This document shows positions 1 through 7,469 of a stretch of DNA of 23,351 bases, in pieces. Origin of the DNA: Halanaerobium sp. (GTDB lineage Bacteria; Bacillota; Halanaerobiia; Halanaerobiales; Halanaerobiaceae); NCBI GenBank assembly GCA_003070825.1, contig QBLP01000008.1, forward strand, positions 1 through 23,351. The letters are read 5' to 3'. A program made the position numbers and the translations under genes. Positions within the stretch are counted from its first letter, which is position 1. Every line of letters begins with the position of its first letter. The notes beneath the pieces were generated by a model. The model had not been told where the DNA came from and made no database searches. It saw only the letters and a program-made list of their open reading frames with translations.

Positions 1-991
1 CAATTATAGCAAAAAATGGGTATAACTGCAGTAAATATACATTTCTCTTACTGCCAATCATAGAAAAAACAATAAAAATAACTAAAAATGAAACAACCGA
101 AAAATCTAAAAGAGTATTTCTTTCATTTTTCAGCTTCTTATAATAGTATAAAGCTGGAACAACAAAAAAGGACCAGGGTAAGGCAGCCGCTGGAAAATTA
201 ATCAGGTAATAATAAAAAGGCTGTGGATGTCCCTGAGAACCAGTAGAATAACCAGCTAATTGATCTAAAACTGTAGTTTCAAAATAGGAATATCCCGCTT
301 TTTGATAGGCAAAAAATAACCAGATTAATGCCGGCAGCACCATAAAAAATAGGGAGGCTAGCCAGGGAATTTCCTTTAATTTTTTTGCTTTTTTATTTAT
401 TACTAAATAAACTGTCAGGATAATAAGGGGTAAAATTGAGATCTGACTTTTAACTACTGCCCCCAATCCCATCAGAAAAAAAGCAAATATAGTTGTTAAT
501 TTATTATTCTTAAAATCGGAGTGATTTTTGAATAATATTAATGCAGCCAGAGTAGTACAAAAGACCAGAGGAATATCTAAATTTATTTTCATAGCCAGCC
601 AGAAAAAATTAACAGTTGTAGCAAGAATAATTGTGCTTAAAACGGCTGTTTTTAAACCATCTTTTTTGAGAACAAAATATGCTAAACTTAATAATAACAG
701 AACTGAAATAATAATTCCAGGCATTCTAACTGCAGTCACTGAGAACTCTCCAGCTAATATTCCACTTAAGCCAATTAAATTGAAATATGTGGGTGGTTTT
801 TCATAATAAATTCTATTATTTAAATGAGGAATTATCCAGTGACCATCAACAGCCGCCTCTCTAGCTATCTCAGCATATCTCGGCTCATCTGGTGACCATA
901 AATCATAGGCTCCAATATTGAAAATATAAATTAAGAAGATACTAATTACCAGTATTAATATAGTTAAAGTCGCTTTTTTGTTTAACTCCAA
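1..991 (-). CDS. GT39/ArnT-like membrane glycosyltransferase (3' part outside window)
   Basis: The minus strand is open from a TTG start at 991-989 to the window edge, about 330 codons with no stop. A GGGAGG ribosome site lies at 1000-1005, 8 bases from the TTG. The N-terminus has a hydrophobic first helix followed by the motif WSPDEPRYAEIAREA and, further on, YYEKPP, which is the first periplasmic loop typical of ArnT/PMT-like (GT39, PMT_2) enzymes. These transfer sugars from a polyprenyl-phosphate donor to an acceptor outside the membrane. Several further hydrophobic helices follow. The acidic pair in DEPRY corresponds to the catalytic or donor-binding aspartate of the family. It lies about 100 bases downstream of the epimerase on the same strand, which suggests envelope glycan or lipid modification. 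The exact substrate cannot be told. The C-terminal part is outside the window. Confidence 0.85.
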   Translation of the reverse strand, partial: MELNKKATLTILILVISIFLIYIFNIGAYDLWSPDEPRYAEIAREAAVDGHWIIPHLNNRIYYEKPPTYFNLIGLSGILAGEFSVTAVRMPGIIISVLLLLSLAYFVLKKDGLKTAVLSTIILATTVNFFWLAMKINLDIPLVFCTTLAALILFKNHSDFKNNKLTTIFAFFLMGLGAVVKSQISILPLIILTVYLVINKKAKKLKEIPWLASLFFMVLPALIWLFFAYQKAGYSYFETTVLDQLAGYSTGSQGHPQPFYYYLINFPAAALPWSFFVVPALYYYKKLKNERNTLLDFSVVSFLVIFIVFSMIGSKRNVYLLQLYPFFAII

Positions 992-1090
992 AATATTATC
1001 CTCCCTATCTTTCCAAATTTTTAATTGAAAATCAAAAAATGTTCTAACCATTAATTTATATAACCTATAAGTCTAATTATTGTAGCGTGA

Positions 1091-1954
1091 TCAATAAATT
1101 TTCTGCAGCCATTCCACTTCTCTTTTTAAACCCTCTTCAAAAGAAACCCGGGGCTGATATCCTAATAGTTTCTCCGCTTTTGATGTGTCAGCAGAGGTAT
1201 GTTTTACATCACCTTTAACTTTTTCTGTGTAATTGATTTCTGTCTCACAATTAGTTAGTTCTTTAATTAAATCTAGAGTCTCATTTAAAACTATCCCTCT
1301 GCCTGAACCACCAATATTAATAATTTCTCCCGCTGGCGCTTTTTTTGCAGCCAGAATATTAGCTCTAGCAATATCACCAACATAGGTAAAGTTACGGCTC
1401 TGTCTGCCATCTCCAAAAATATTTATTTCTCCCCCGGTTAAAAAAGCTTTGATAAAAATATGAAAAGCCATATCAGGTCTCTGTCCTTCTCCATAAACAG
1501 TAAAGTATCTTAAAGAAACAGCTGGTACCTTAAAATTTTTATAATATAGATATGCTAAATTTTCTCCAGCTAATTTAGAAACTCCATAAGGAGAAACTGG
1601 CTGTAATCTATTATCTTCCTGCATCGGCAATTGATCAGTATCACCATAAACTGAAGATGAGGAGGCATAAACAAATTTTTTAAGCCTAGAACTTCCTTTA
1701 GCAGCTTCTAATAATTTTTGAGTTAATAATATATTATTCTGATTATATATTTCAAAATCTTCTCCCCAGCTGGAACGGACTCCTGCCTGAGCTGCCTGAT
1801 GATATACATAATCTATATCTTTTAATAATTTTTGCAGATCAGTTTTTAGAAGATCCTTTTCAATAAAAGTAAAATTAGAATTATCCAATAATGTTTCAAT
1901 ATTTTTTTCTTTTAAATTTAGATGAGCTGAGCCAGGAAAAATCGGGAAAAACAA
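1091..1954 (-). CDS. NAD-dependent sugar epimerase/dehydratase, 5'-truncated (probable pseudogene)
   Basis: This is a short-chain dehydrogenase of the extended type, similar to UDP-glucuronate 4-epimerase, UDP-glucose 4-epimerase and related nucleotide-sugar enzymes. Visible marks are YHQAAQAGVR (residues 51-60), ASSSSVYG (97-104), the catalytic YGVSK with Tyr123 and Lys127, and SLRYFTVYGEGQRPDMA. The ORF is 287 aa, while the family is usually 310-330 aa. The missing part is the N-terminus: there is no GxxGxxG NAD-binding motif, and the first residues (MFFPIFPGSA) do not look like the family. The only start is a TTG at 1954 without a ribosome site. Upstream DNA is the 5' flank of the opposing NSS gene. 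The Rossmann motif being absent, the product is unlikely to bind NAD. Either the gene was broken by a rearrangement or the assembly is joined wrongly here. The downstream neighbour is the GT39 gene. Confidence 0.8.
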   Translation of the reverse strand: MFFPIFPGSAHLNLKEKNIETLLDNSNFTFIEKDLLKTDLQKLLKDIDYVYHQAAQAGVRSSWGEDFEIYNQNNILLTQKLLEAAKGSSRLKKFVYASSSSVYGDTDQLPMQEDNRLQPVSPYGVSKLAGENLAYLYYKNFKVPAVSLRYFTVYGEGQRPDMAFHIFIKAFLTGGEINIFGDGRQSRNFTYVGDIARANILAAKKAPAGEIINIGGSGRGIVLNETLDLIKELTNCETEINYTEKVKGDVKHTSADTSKAEKLLGYQPRVSFEEGLKREVEWLQKIY

Positions 1955-1991
1955 AAAATGAGTAGAAAGAAGAGAGGGAGGAAAGAAAAAA

Positions 1992-3467
1992 ATGGAAGAG
2001 AATCGTGATCAATGGGGAACGAGACTTGGTTTTATTTTAGCAACAATTGGTTCAGCAGTAGGGTTGGGAAATATCTGGCGCTTTTCGTATCAGGCATATG
2101 AAAATGGTGGAGGTGCCTTTTTATTTCCTTATTTATTTGCATTAATAACTGCGGGTATACCATTATTACTACTTGAAATGGGATTTGGATTTTTTACTAG
2201 AAACTCTGCACCAAGTTCTTTTCGTAAAATTAATGAAAAATTTGAATGGGTTGGTTGGTGGTCAGTATTAATTGCTTTTGTAGTAACTGTTTATTATATT
2301 GTTATTATTGCCTGGAGTTTATTATTTGTATTTGAGTCATTTTCTCTGGGCTGGACTGCTGATCCAGAAGGATTTTTCTTTGGAGAATTTCTCAACTTCT
2401 CCGGTAGTGCCTTCAACTTAGGTGGTATTCAGTGGCCGATTTTCTTTGCTTTACTTGCAGTCTGGTTAATTAATTATACTATTATTGCAGGTGGAGTAGA
2501 AAAAGGAATTGAAAAAGCCAGTAAGATTTTTATGCCGCTTTTAGCTGTGATGGTTTTAGTGATTGTCTTTAGAGGTGTTACACTTCCGGGAGCAATGCAG
2601 GGAGTTAAAGCATTTATAACACCTGATTTTTCCAAGATTTTAGACTGGAATATTTGGGTTGGAGCTTATGGTCAGATATTCTTTACTCTGAGTCTCGGTT
2701 TTGGAATTATGATTGCTTATTCCAGCTATCTGCCTAAGAAATCAGATGTTGTAAAAAATGGAATTATAGCAGCTTTATCAAACAGTATTTTTAGTATTGT
2801 AGTTGGGTTTGGTGTTTTTGGTATTCTTGGTTATATGGCGGGACAGCAGGGAGTAGCAATTGGAGATGTTGCAACTTCTGGGATTGGACTTGCTTTTATT
2901 GCTTTTCCAAAAGCTATTAACCTCTTACCTGGATTACCGCAGATATTTGGTTTTGCATTTTTCTTTTCATTAACAATTGCAGGACTTTCATCAAGTATCT
3001 CATTAATTGAATCAGTAGTTTCATCGCTAATTGATAACTTTAGTTTAAGCCGCAAAAAAGCTGTTACTTATGTATCAATTGTTGGATTCTTGCTCGGAGT
3101 ACCAATGGTTACTCAGGGTGGTTTAGCTATTTTAGATATAGTTGACCATTTTGTTAATATTTTTGGTCTGCTGGTGGTAGGTTTGGTAGAAATGCTTGTC
3201 TTAAGCTATGCTTTTGATTTAGATAAGATAAAAGATAATATGAATGTCAGCTCTGATCTTCATGTTGGAGGTGGCTGGAAAACCATGATTAAAGTTGTTG
3301 CACCACTATTTATTGGTATTGGATTTATTCAAAATACTATTTCTGAGTTTAGCGCTGCTTATGGTGGTTATCCAATGAGTGAACTTCTAACTTTTGGCTG
3401 GCTGGTTGTAGCCTTACTTGTAATATTTGCGGTTATGCTCGGCAGAAACAGCAGTAACCGGATTTAG
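1992..3467 (+). CDS. sodium-dependent transporter, NSS (SNF) family
   Basis: This is a neurotransmitter:sodium symporter family protein, 491 aa, the usual size for bacterial members with 11-12 membrane helices. It imports an amino acid or similar organic solute with sodium. The N-terminus carries the diagnostic helix-1 motif GSAVGLGNIWRF (residues 20-31) followed by ENGGGAFLFPY (37-47), which line the sodium and substrate sites in LeuT. About eleven further hydrophobic stretches can be read. The ATG at 1992 has an AGGGAGG ribosome site at about 1975-1981. No promoter is obvious in the short upstream gap, which ends at the broken epimerase, so its normal 5' region may be lost. A terminator follows. 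The transported solute cannot be predicted. Confidence 0.93.
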   Translation: MEENRDQWGTRLGFILATIGSAVGLGNIWRFSYQAYENGGGAFLFPYLFALITAGIPLLLLEMGFGFFTRNSAPSSFRKINEKFEWVGWWSVLIAFVVTVYYIVIIAWSLLFVFESFSLGWTADPEGFFFGEFLNFSGSAFNLGGIQWPIFFALLAVWLINYTIIAGGVEKGIEKASKIFMPLLAVMVLVIVFRGVTLPGAMQGVKAFITPDFSKILDWNIWVGAYGQIFFTLSLGFGIMIAYSSYLPKKSDVVKNGIIAALSNSIFSIVVGFGVFGILGYMAGQQGVAIGDVATSGIGLAFIAFPKAINLLPGLPQIFGFAFFFSLTIAGLSSSISLIESVVSSLIDNFSLSRKKAVTYVSIVGFLLGVPMVTQGGLAILDIVDHFVNIFGLLVVGLVEMLVLSYAFDLDKIKDNMNVSSDLHVGGGWKTMIKVVAPLFIGIGFIQNTISEFSAAYGGYPMSELLTFGWLVVALLVIFAVMLGRNSSNRI

Positions 3468-3509
3468 AGCTGCAGATTTTTAAGTTTTAAAATTAATATC
3501 TAAAATTAA

Positions 3510-3540
3510 GTCCTCAGTATATTTTCTGGGGGCTTTTTTT
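3510..3540 (+). terminator. rho-independent terminator after NSS transporter
   Basis: GTCCTCAG at 3510-3517 pairs with CTGGGGGC at 3526-3533 (8 bp, two G-U pairs, 8-base loop), followed directly by seven T. It separates the NSS gene from the nitroreductase. Confidence 0.85.
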
Positions 3541-3548
3541 CTGGCTGA

Positions 3549-3577
3549 TTATTTTATATAATTATTAGTGGTATAAT
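3549..3577 (+). promoter_or_regulatory. sigma-A type promoter for nitroreductase/PHP operon
   Basis: A consensus -10 box TATAAT lies at 3572-3577, with a weak -35 (TTATTT, 3549-3554) at 17-base spacing. Transcription would start near 3584, giving a very short leader that begins at or within the AGGGAGG ribosome site (3583-3589). Confidence 0.55.
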
Positions 3578-3598
3578 ATCAAAGGGAGGCATCAAATT

Positions 3599-4099
3599 AT
3601 GGAAGAAATTTTTGAGCGTAGAAGTATTAGAAAATATAAAAGCAAGGATGTCGAAGAAGAAAAGATTGAGAAACTTTTGGAAGCAGCCGTCTCTGCACCC
3701 TCTGCTGGTAATGAACAGCCCTGGCATTTTATTGTGATTAAAGATAGAAAAAGACTCAATCATCTGGCTGAGATTCATCCCTATGCAAAGATGTTAAAAG
3801 AAGCTCCACTGGCTATTGCAGTCTGTGCTGATCTCAGCCAGCAGAAACATCAGGGGTTCTGGGTTCAGGACTGTTCAGCTGCCACTCAAAATATTTTATT
3901 GGAAGCTCAATCTTTAGGTTTAGGTTCAGTCTGGATAGGCTGTCACCCGGCTGAAGATAGAGAGAAAAAAGTCAGCAATTATTTAAAAGTACCTGCAGGT
4001 TTTAAAACCCTGTCTTTAGTGGCAGTTGGTTATCCGGCAGAGGAAAAAGGAAGAGTTAATCGAATGAATGATAATATTGTTCACTTAGAAGAGTGGTAA
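3599..4099 (+). CDS. nitroreductase family FMN oxidoreductase
   Basis: This 166-aa protein is a compact member of the nitroreductase family, FMN-dependent homodimers that reduce nitro compounds, quinones or flavins with NAD(P)H. The N-terminus IFERRSIRKYKSKDV (residues 4-18) is the usual FMN phosphate-binding start, followed by AAVSAPSAGNEQPWHFIVI and later GLGSVWIGCHP with a conserved glycine-rich FMN loop. The ATG at 3599 has AGGGAGG 9 bases upstream. It is followed by the PHP gene after 4 bases, so the two are co-transcribed. The physiological substrate is not predictable from sequence. Confidence 0.92.
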   Translation: MEEIFERRSIRKYKSKDVEEEKIEKLLEAAVSAPSAGNEQPWHFIVIKDRKRLNHLAEIHPYAKMLKEAPLAIAVCADLSQQKHQGFWVQDCSAATQNILLEAQSLGLGSVWIGCHPAEDREKKVSNYLKVPAGFKTLSLVAVGYPAEEKGRVNRMNDNIVHLEEW

Positions 4100-4103
4100 A
4101 ATT

Positions 4104-4781
4104 ATGAGTGAATATAAAATAGAATTGCATGCTCACAGTTCGGAAAGCAGCCGCTGTGGTTCAATTAAAGCTGAGGATCTGGTTAAAAAGTATCAAAGAG
4201 CTGGTTATAGTGCCCTGGTTTTGACTGATCATTATTATGCCCGTTTTTTTGATAAAGTTAAAGATTTAAGCTGGGAAGAGCAGCTCGAAAAATATTTAAA
4301 AGGTTATAAAATTGCTAAAAAAGTTGCTGCTGAAATGGACTTCAATCTATTTTTAGGAATAGAGATTAAATTTAATGATGATCCCAATGAGTATTTAGTT
4401 TATGGTCTTGAAGAAAAAATTCTTTTTGAAAATCCTAATCTGCATCAGCTTAATTTAGAAAAATTTAAAGAGCTGACTGATTCCCAGAGTAATAAAATAT
4501 TAATTTATCAGGCCCATCCTTATCGAAAGGGAATGTCACCTGCTGCTGATTATCTGTTGGATGGTTTAGAAGTTTATAATGGTAATCGCCGTCACGACTC
4601 TCAGAATGAGAAGGCTCATAATTATGCAGCAGAACATCAGCTTAAAATGATTTCGGGTTCTGATTTTCATGAAAATGAAGATCTGGCTCGTGGTGGTATA
4701 GTTACTCAACATAAAATTGAAGGAATAAGAGATTTGCTTCAGATCTTAGAGTTTGAAAGTTACAGATTAATTAAATCCTGA
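4104..4781 (+). CDS. PHP-domain metal-dependent phosphohydrolase
   Basis: This is a 225-aa protein of the PHP family (polymerase and histidinol phosphatase type), metal-dependent phosphoesterases. Candidate metal ligands are visible in order: ELHAH (His9, His11), LTDHY (Asp42, His43), GIEI (Glu87), QAHPYR (His138), and SGSDFH (Asp187, His189). This matches the trinuclear-metal site of the family. The length fits a stand-alone PHP domain such as histidinol-phosphatase-like or nucleoside-phosphate hydrolases. It starts 4 bases after the nitroreductase stop and has no promoter of its own, so the pair is an operon. There are no histidine-biosynthesis neighbours, so a role in histidine synthesis is not supported. 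The substrate is unknown. Confidence 0.9.
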   Translation: MSEYKIELHAHSSESSRCGSIKAEDLVKKYQRAGYSALVLTDHYYARFFDKVKDLSWEEQLEKYLKGYKIAKKVAAEMDFNLFLGIEIKFNDDPNEYLVYGLEEKILFENPNLHQLNLEKFKELTDSQSNKILIYQAHPYRKGMSPAADYLLDGLEVYNGNRRHDSQNEKAHNYAAEHQLKMISGSDFHENEDLARGGIVTQHKIEGIRDLLQILEFESYRLIKS

Positions 4782-4784
4782 CAT

Positions 4785-4815
4785 TAAAAATCCCCTTCTG
4801 AAATGGAAGGGGATT
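4785..4815. terminator. hairpin terminator between converging genes
   Basis: AATCCCCTTC (4789-4798) pairs perfectly with GAAGGGGATT (4806-4815) around a 7-base loop. Read on the minus strand the stem runs into TTTTT, which suits termination of mnmH. On the plus strand the T-run is poor, so it is a weaker stop for the PHP operon. Confidence 0.7.
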
Positions 4816-4870
4816 AAATAATTGAGGCTTCAGCTGGAAGCAGAACTTTTAACATTAAAAAAGCAGTCGT

Positions 4871-5935
4871 TTATTGATAAAGGTCAACAATTTCTGCCGC
4901 AGCTTTTTTAATATTTTCTGCCTCAATTTCCGCTTTATAAAAGTCGATTTTATTCTGAGAGTGTTCATACATCGGGTCATAATAACTTTCTAAAAGAATT
5001 CTAGTTAGTTCTCTAAATTTTCCGCTTTCAGCAAGCTCTAAAAGCTGATAATATGCTTTTTTACCTGCCTTTTTAATAAGATATTTTTTGATGGCAGTCA
5101 GAGATTCTAAAACTCTTTTAATAAATTTTTGCTGGTCACTTTCAATATCTTTTATATATTCTAAATAGATATTTTCTACTCTTTTTTTGGTTGAAGCTGT
5201 AATTAAAATATCTTCTCCAGCTTTCATTTTTTTGTAAAAAAACTCCGGAATCACAGAATGACCAACCCTTCTGCTTTCAGCTTCTACAAATATATAGCCA
5301 TCTGGCTGATCTTTTTTCTTTAATTCTTCCCAGAGCAGTGATTCAAAATATTTTTGATTATAGGGTTCATTAAGGCCAATACTGCCAAAAGCTGAACCTC
5401 TGTGGTTGGCGATTCCTTCTAAGTCAATAATGTTTGCTCCCAGCTTATCCATTTCTTTTAAAATGTAGGTTTTGCCAACTCCAGTATTTCCATGGAGAAC
5501 TACTATTTCACCCTTAAATTGATAATTATCCAGTTTATCAATTATATAATGGCGGTAACCCTTATAACCATTTTCAAGCCGGTAGACTTCGATTCCAGCC
5601 AGATCAGAAAACTCAGCCAGGCTTTTGCTGCGCAGACCGCCGCGAGAACAGAAGATAATCAGATTATCATATTCCCGGGCCAGCTGATTAACTTCAGCTA
5701 TTAAATCTGGAATTTTGGGAGATACTAGTTCAACTCCTTTTAACTTTGCCTTTTTGGGGCTCTGCTGTTTGTAAATTGTACCAATAATTTTTCTTTCCTG
5801 ATGATCAAGCAGTTCTATATTGACAGCTCCTGGAATAGTTGCTTCCTGATATTCCTCTTTAGTACGGGCGTCAATATAAATACTGTTTTCTAAATTTAAA
5901 CTTTGCTGATATGTTATTAGTCTTTCTTTTCTCAT
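4871..5935 (-). CDS. mnmH: tRNA 2-selenouridine synthase
   Basis: This 354-aa enzyme (MnmH, also called SelU or YbbB) replaces sulfur by selenium in 2-thiouridine at the wobble position of Lys, Glu and Gln tRNAs, using selenophosphate and passing through a geranylated intermediate. It has the expected two parts: an N-terminal rhodanese domain (about 1-135) with the catalytic loop FCSRGGLRS, Cys96, and a P-loop domain with Walker A GNTGVGKT (149-156). The family motif IDLEGIANHRGSAFG follows. The length matches bacterial family members. The loop reads CSRGG, where E. coli has CWRGG, and all key residues are intact. ATG at 5935 follows an AGGTG ribosome site. Selenophosphate synthase (SelD) must be encoded elsewhere. 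It is a single-gene unit converging on the PHP operon. Confidence 0.95.
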   Translation of the reverse strand: MRKERLITYQQSLNLENSIYIDARTKEEYQEATIPGAVNIELLDHQERKIIGTIYKQQSPKKAKLKGVELVSPKIPDLIAEVNQLAREYDNLIIFCSRGGLRSKSLAEFSDLAGIEVYRLENGYKGYRHYIIDKLDNYQFKGEIVVLHGNTGVGKTYILKEMDKLGANIIDLEGIANHRGSAFGSIGLNEPYNQKYFESLLWEELKKKDQPDGYIFVEAESRRVGHSVIPEFFYKKMKAGEDILITASTKKRVENIYLEYIKDIESDQQKFIKRVLESLTAIKKYLIKKAGKKAYYQLLELAESGKFRELTRILLESYYDPMYEHSQNKIDFYKAEIEAENIKKAAAEIVDLYQ

Positions 5936-6079
5936 TTATTACACCTACTAAATTAAATTTATTATTTAACCTTTTGTCTGTTGACTATTATAAATAGATT
6001 CCTTAATTCATATTTTATCCTATTCAGCAGAAAAATCAAAATTAAAAGCTAAAAAATTCCTGAAAGGTAAATAGACTAC

Positions 6080-6108
6080 TTGAATTGAAATTGAAAAAGT
6101 GTTATATT
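6080..6108 (+). promoter_or_regulatory. candidate promoter of the Mrp-NifX-MinD operon
   Basis: TTGAAT (6080-6085) and TATATT (6103-6108) are separated by 17 bases. A word TGAACAAATG (6122-6131) lies between the expected start and the gene. Its reverse complement differs by one base from the CATATGTTCA repeats at the DUF5320 promoter. No sigma-54 type GG/GC box was seen. Confidence 0.5.
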
Positions 6109-6160
6109 TAATACAGCTAAATGAACAAATGACCATAATATATAATGAGGTGATTATTTA

Positions 6161-7003
6161 ATGTATGATGTGAAAGATAAAAAGGTTGTCTTAGAACATG
6201 GAACTATCAACAAAGGAATTATAGCTGTTGCCAGTGGGAAGGGTGGAGTTGGTAAATCAACTGTTACTGTAAACCTGGCTACTGCTCTGGCTGAGTTAGG
6301 ATATAAGGTCGGAATTATAGACGCTGATGTAAGAGGCTTTAGTGTTCCACGAATTCTTGGAGTTACTGATAAGCCTAGAGCAGTTAGCGAAAAAGAAATT
6401 ATTCCTCCTGAAGTAAAAGGAATTAAAGCTATTTCTATGGGTTCATTTGTAGATGAAAATAGTCCCGTAATCTGGAGAGCACCACTGCTGGCAGGAGCAT
6501 TAGAGCAGTTCTTTAAAGATGTGCGCTGGGGAGAAATTGATTATATGCTGATCGATCTGCCTCCAGGAACAGGAGATATGCCATTAAATATTATGCAGAA
6601 AGTTCCTCATGCTGAAACATTAGTTGTAACTACTCCTCAGGTAACAGCAACTAAGGTAGCAGGAAGAATTGGTGCTATGGCTGATAAGATGGACCATGAG
6701 ATTATAGGTGTGGTTGAAAATATGGCTTATTATAGATGTTCAGAATGCGGCCATAAGGATTATATCTTTGGCGAAGATGGTGGCAGGGATCTGGCTGATT
6801 TTATGGAGACCGAACTGCTCGGACAGCTGCCGTTGATTTCGGAAGTTAGACGCCGCAGTGACTCCGGAAATCCTATTGTTTTTGACGAACCGGAATCTGA
6901 AATTTCTCAGGAGTTTATTAAGATTGCAAAGAAATTAGCTGAGAGAGAACAGGGTTTTGATGAGAAGGTTGAGCCACTTAAATTAAATATGGATCCACAG
7001 TAA
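6161..7003 (+). CDS. Mrp/NBP35-type iron-sulfur cluster carrier ATPase
   Basis: This 280-aa P-loop protein belongs to the Mrp/ApbC/NBP35 family, dimeric ATPases that bind and deliver iron-sulfur clusters. It shows the deviant Walker A GKGGVGKST (residues 26-34), the DAD motif in IIDADVRGFSVPRILG, Walker B-like DYMLIDLPPGTGD, and a CxxC pair (Cys193, Cys196) in YYRCSECGHKDYIFGEDGG that bridges the cluster in the dimer. Most relatives read YGPS or HGPS where this has RGFS. The ATG at 6161 has a strong GAGGTGA site. It is the first gene of a five-gene unit with two NifX-like and two ferredoxin-MinD proteins, the context of the ORP-type complexes of anaerobes. It is therefore probably a metal-cluster assembly or loading factor for that set, and not only general Fe-S biogenesis. 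Confidence 0.92.
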   Translation: MYDVKDKKVVLEHGTINKGIIAVASGKGGVGKSTVTVNLATALAELGYKVGIIDADVRGFSVPRILGVTDKPRAVSEKEIIPPEVKGIKAISMGSFVDENSPVIWRAPLLAGALEQFFKDVRWGEIDYMLIDLPPGTGDMPLNIMQKVPHAETLVVTTPQVTATKVAGRIGAMADKMDHEIIGVVENMAYYRCSECGHKDYIFGEDGGRDLADFMETELLGQLPLISEVRRRSDSGNPIVFDEPESEISQEFIKIAKKLAEREQGFDEKVEPLKLNMDPQ

Positions 7004-7009
7004 AACTTT

Positions 7010-7085
7010 GGTACCGGGTACTTGTAAAATATTACTAATTAAAAAACTGGATTTAGATGGTAATATTTTACAAGTACCCGGTACC
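7010..7085. repeat. perfect 26-bp inverted repeat in operon
   Basis: The arms at 7010-7035 and 7060-7085 are exact reverse complements (26 of 26), beginning with GGTACCGGGTACTTG, around a 24-base AT-rich loop. It fills the gap between the Mrp and NifX genes, 6 bases after the Mrp stop. No T-run follows on the plus strand, so it is not a classic terminator. It could stabilise or process the mRNA, reduce distal expression, or be an inserted palindromic repeat element. Confidence 0.9.
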
Positions 7086-7108
7086 TTTAAAAAATGGGGG
7101 TTTTAAAA

Positions 7109-7468
7109 TTGAAATTAGTTATACCTGCAGTAGCAGAAGGAAATATGGAAACAGAAGTACATGATAATTTCGGGAGAGCAACATTTTTCGCCTTTATTGA
7201 TACTGAGACAGAAGAGATTGATTTTGTAGAAAATACTGCTGCTAAAAAAAGTAGTGGTGCTGGAGTAGGAGCCGCTCAATTATGTGCTGATAATGAAGCA
7301 GATATTGTTACTGCCTATCATTTTGGGCCAAAAGCATTTAAGGCACTGACCGCTGCCGGCATTGAAGTTTTAGATTTAAATAAGCAAAAATTAATTAAAG
7401 AAGTATATAGCGATTACAAGGCAGGCAAATTAGCTGAGGCTGAAGCTGGCCCGGGAGGACATCATTAA
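7109..7468 (+). CDS. NifX/NifB-C-like metal-cluster binding protein
   Basis: This is a small protein of the dinitrogenase iron-molybdenum cofactor domain family (Pfam Nitro_FeMo-Co), which also includes the Mo-Cu orange protein of Desulfovibrio. The start is chosen as TTG 7109, which gives MKLVIPAVAEGN like relatives and has GGGGGT 8 bases upstream. An in-frame ATG at 7094 adds five residues but lies right behind the hairpin and has no ribosome site. The motifs are EVHDNFGRATFFAFID near the N-terminus and ADIVTAYHFGPKAFKAL in the middle, where this family usually has a Gly-rich loop. The C-terminus ends GPGGHH, a possible metal ligand. It sits between the Mrp gene and the first ferredoxin-MinD gene, one base before the latter. 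The role is inferred to be carrying or holding a metal cluster. Confidence 0.88.
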   Translation: MKLVIPAVAEGNMETEVHDNFGRATFFAFIDTETEEIDFVENTAAKKSSGAGVGAAQLCADNEADIVTAYHFGPKAFKALTAAGIEVLDLNKQKLIKEVYSDYKAGKLAEAEAGPGGHH

Positions 7469-7469
7469 A

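Noticed and set aside
528..806. Plus-strand ORF of 92 codons
   Set aside because: It is antisense to the GT39 gene, whose minus-strand frame shows clear family motifs. The plus reading has no recognisable domain or ribosome site.
6141..6146. TATAAT just before the Mrp ribosome site as -10 box
   Set aside because: It would put the transcript start inside or after the ribosome site. The pair at 6080/6103 with 17-base spacing is more plausible.
7010..7085. Inverted repeat as a rho-independent terminator
   Set aside because: No T-run follows on the plus strand and the genes on both sides belong to one functional set. It was kept as a repeat instead.
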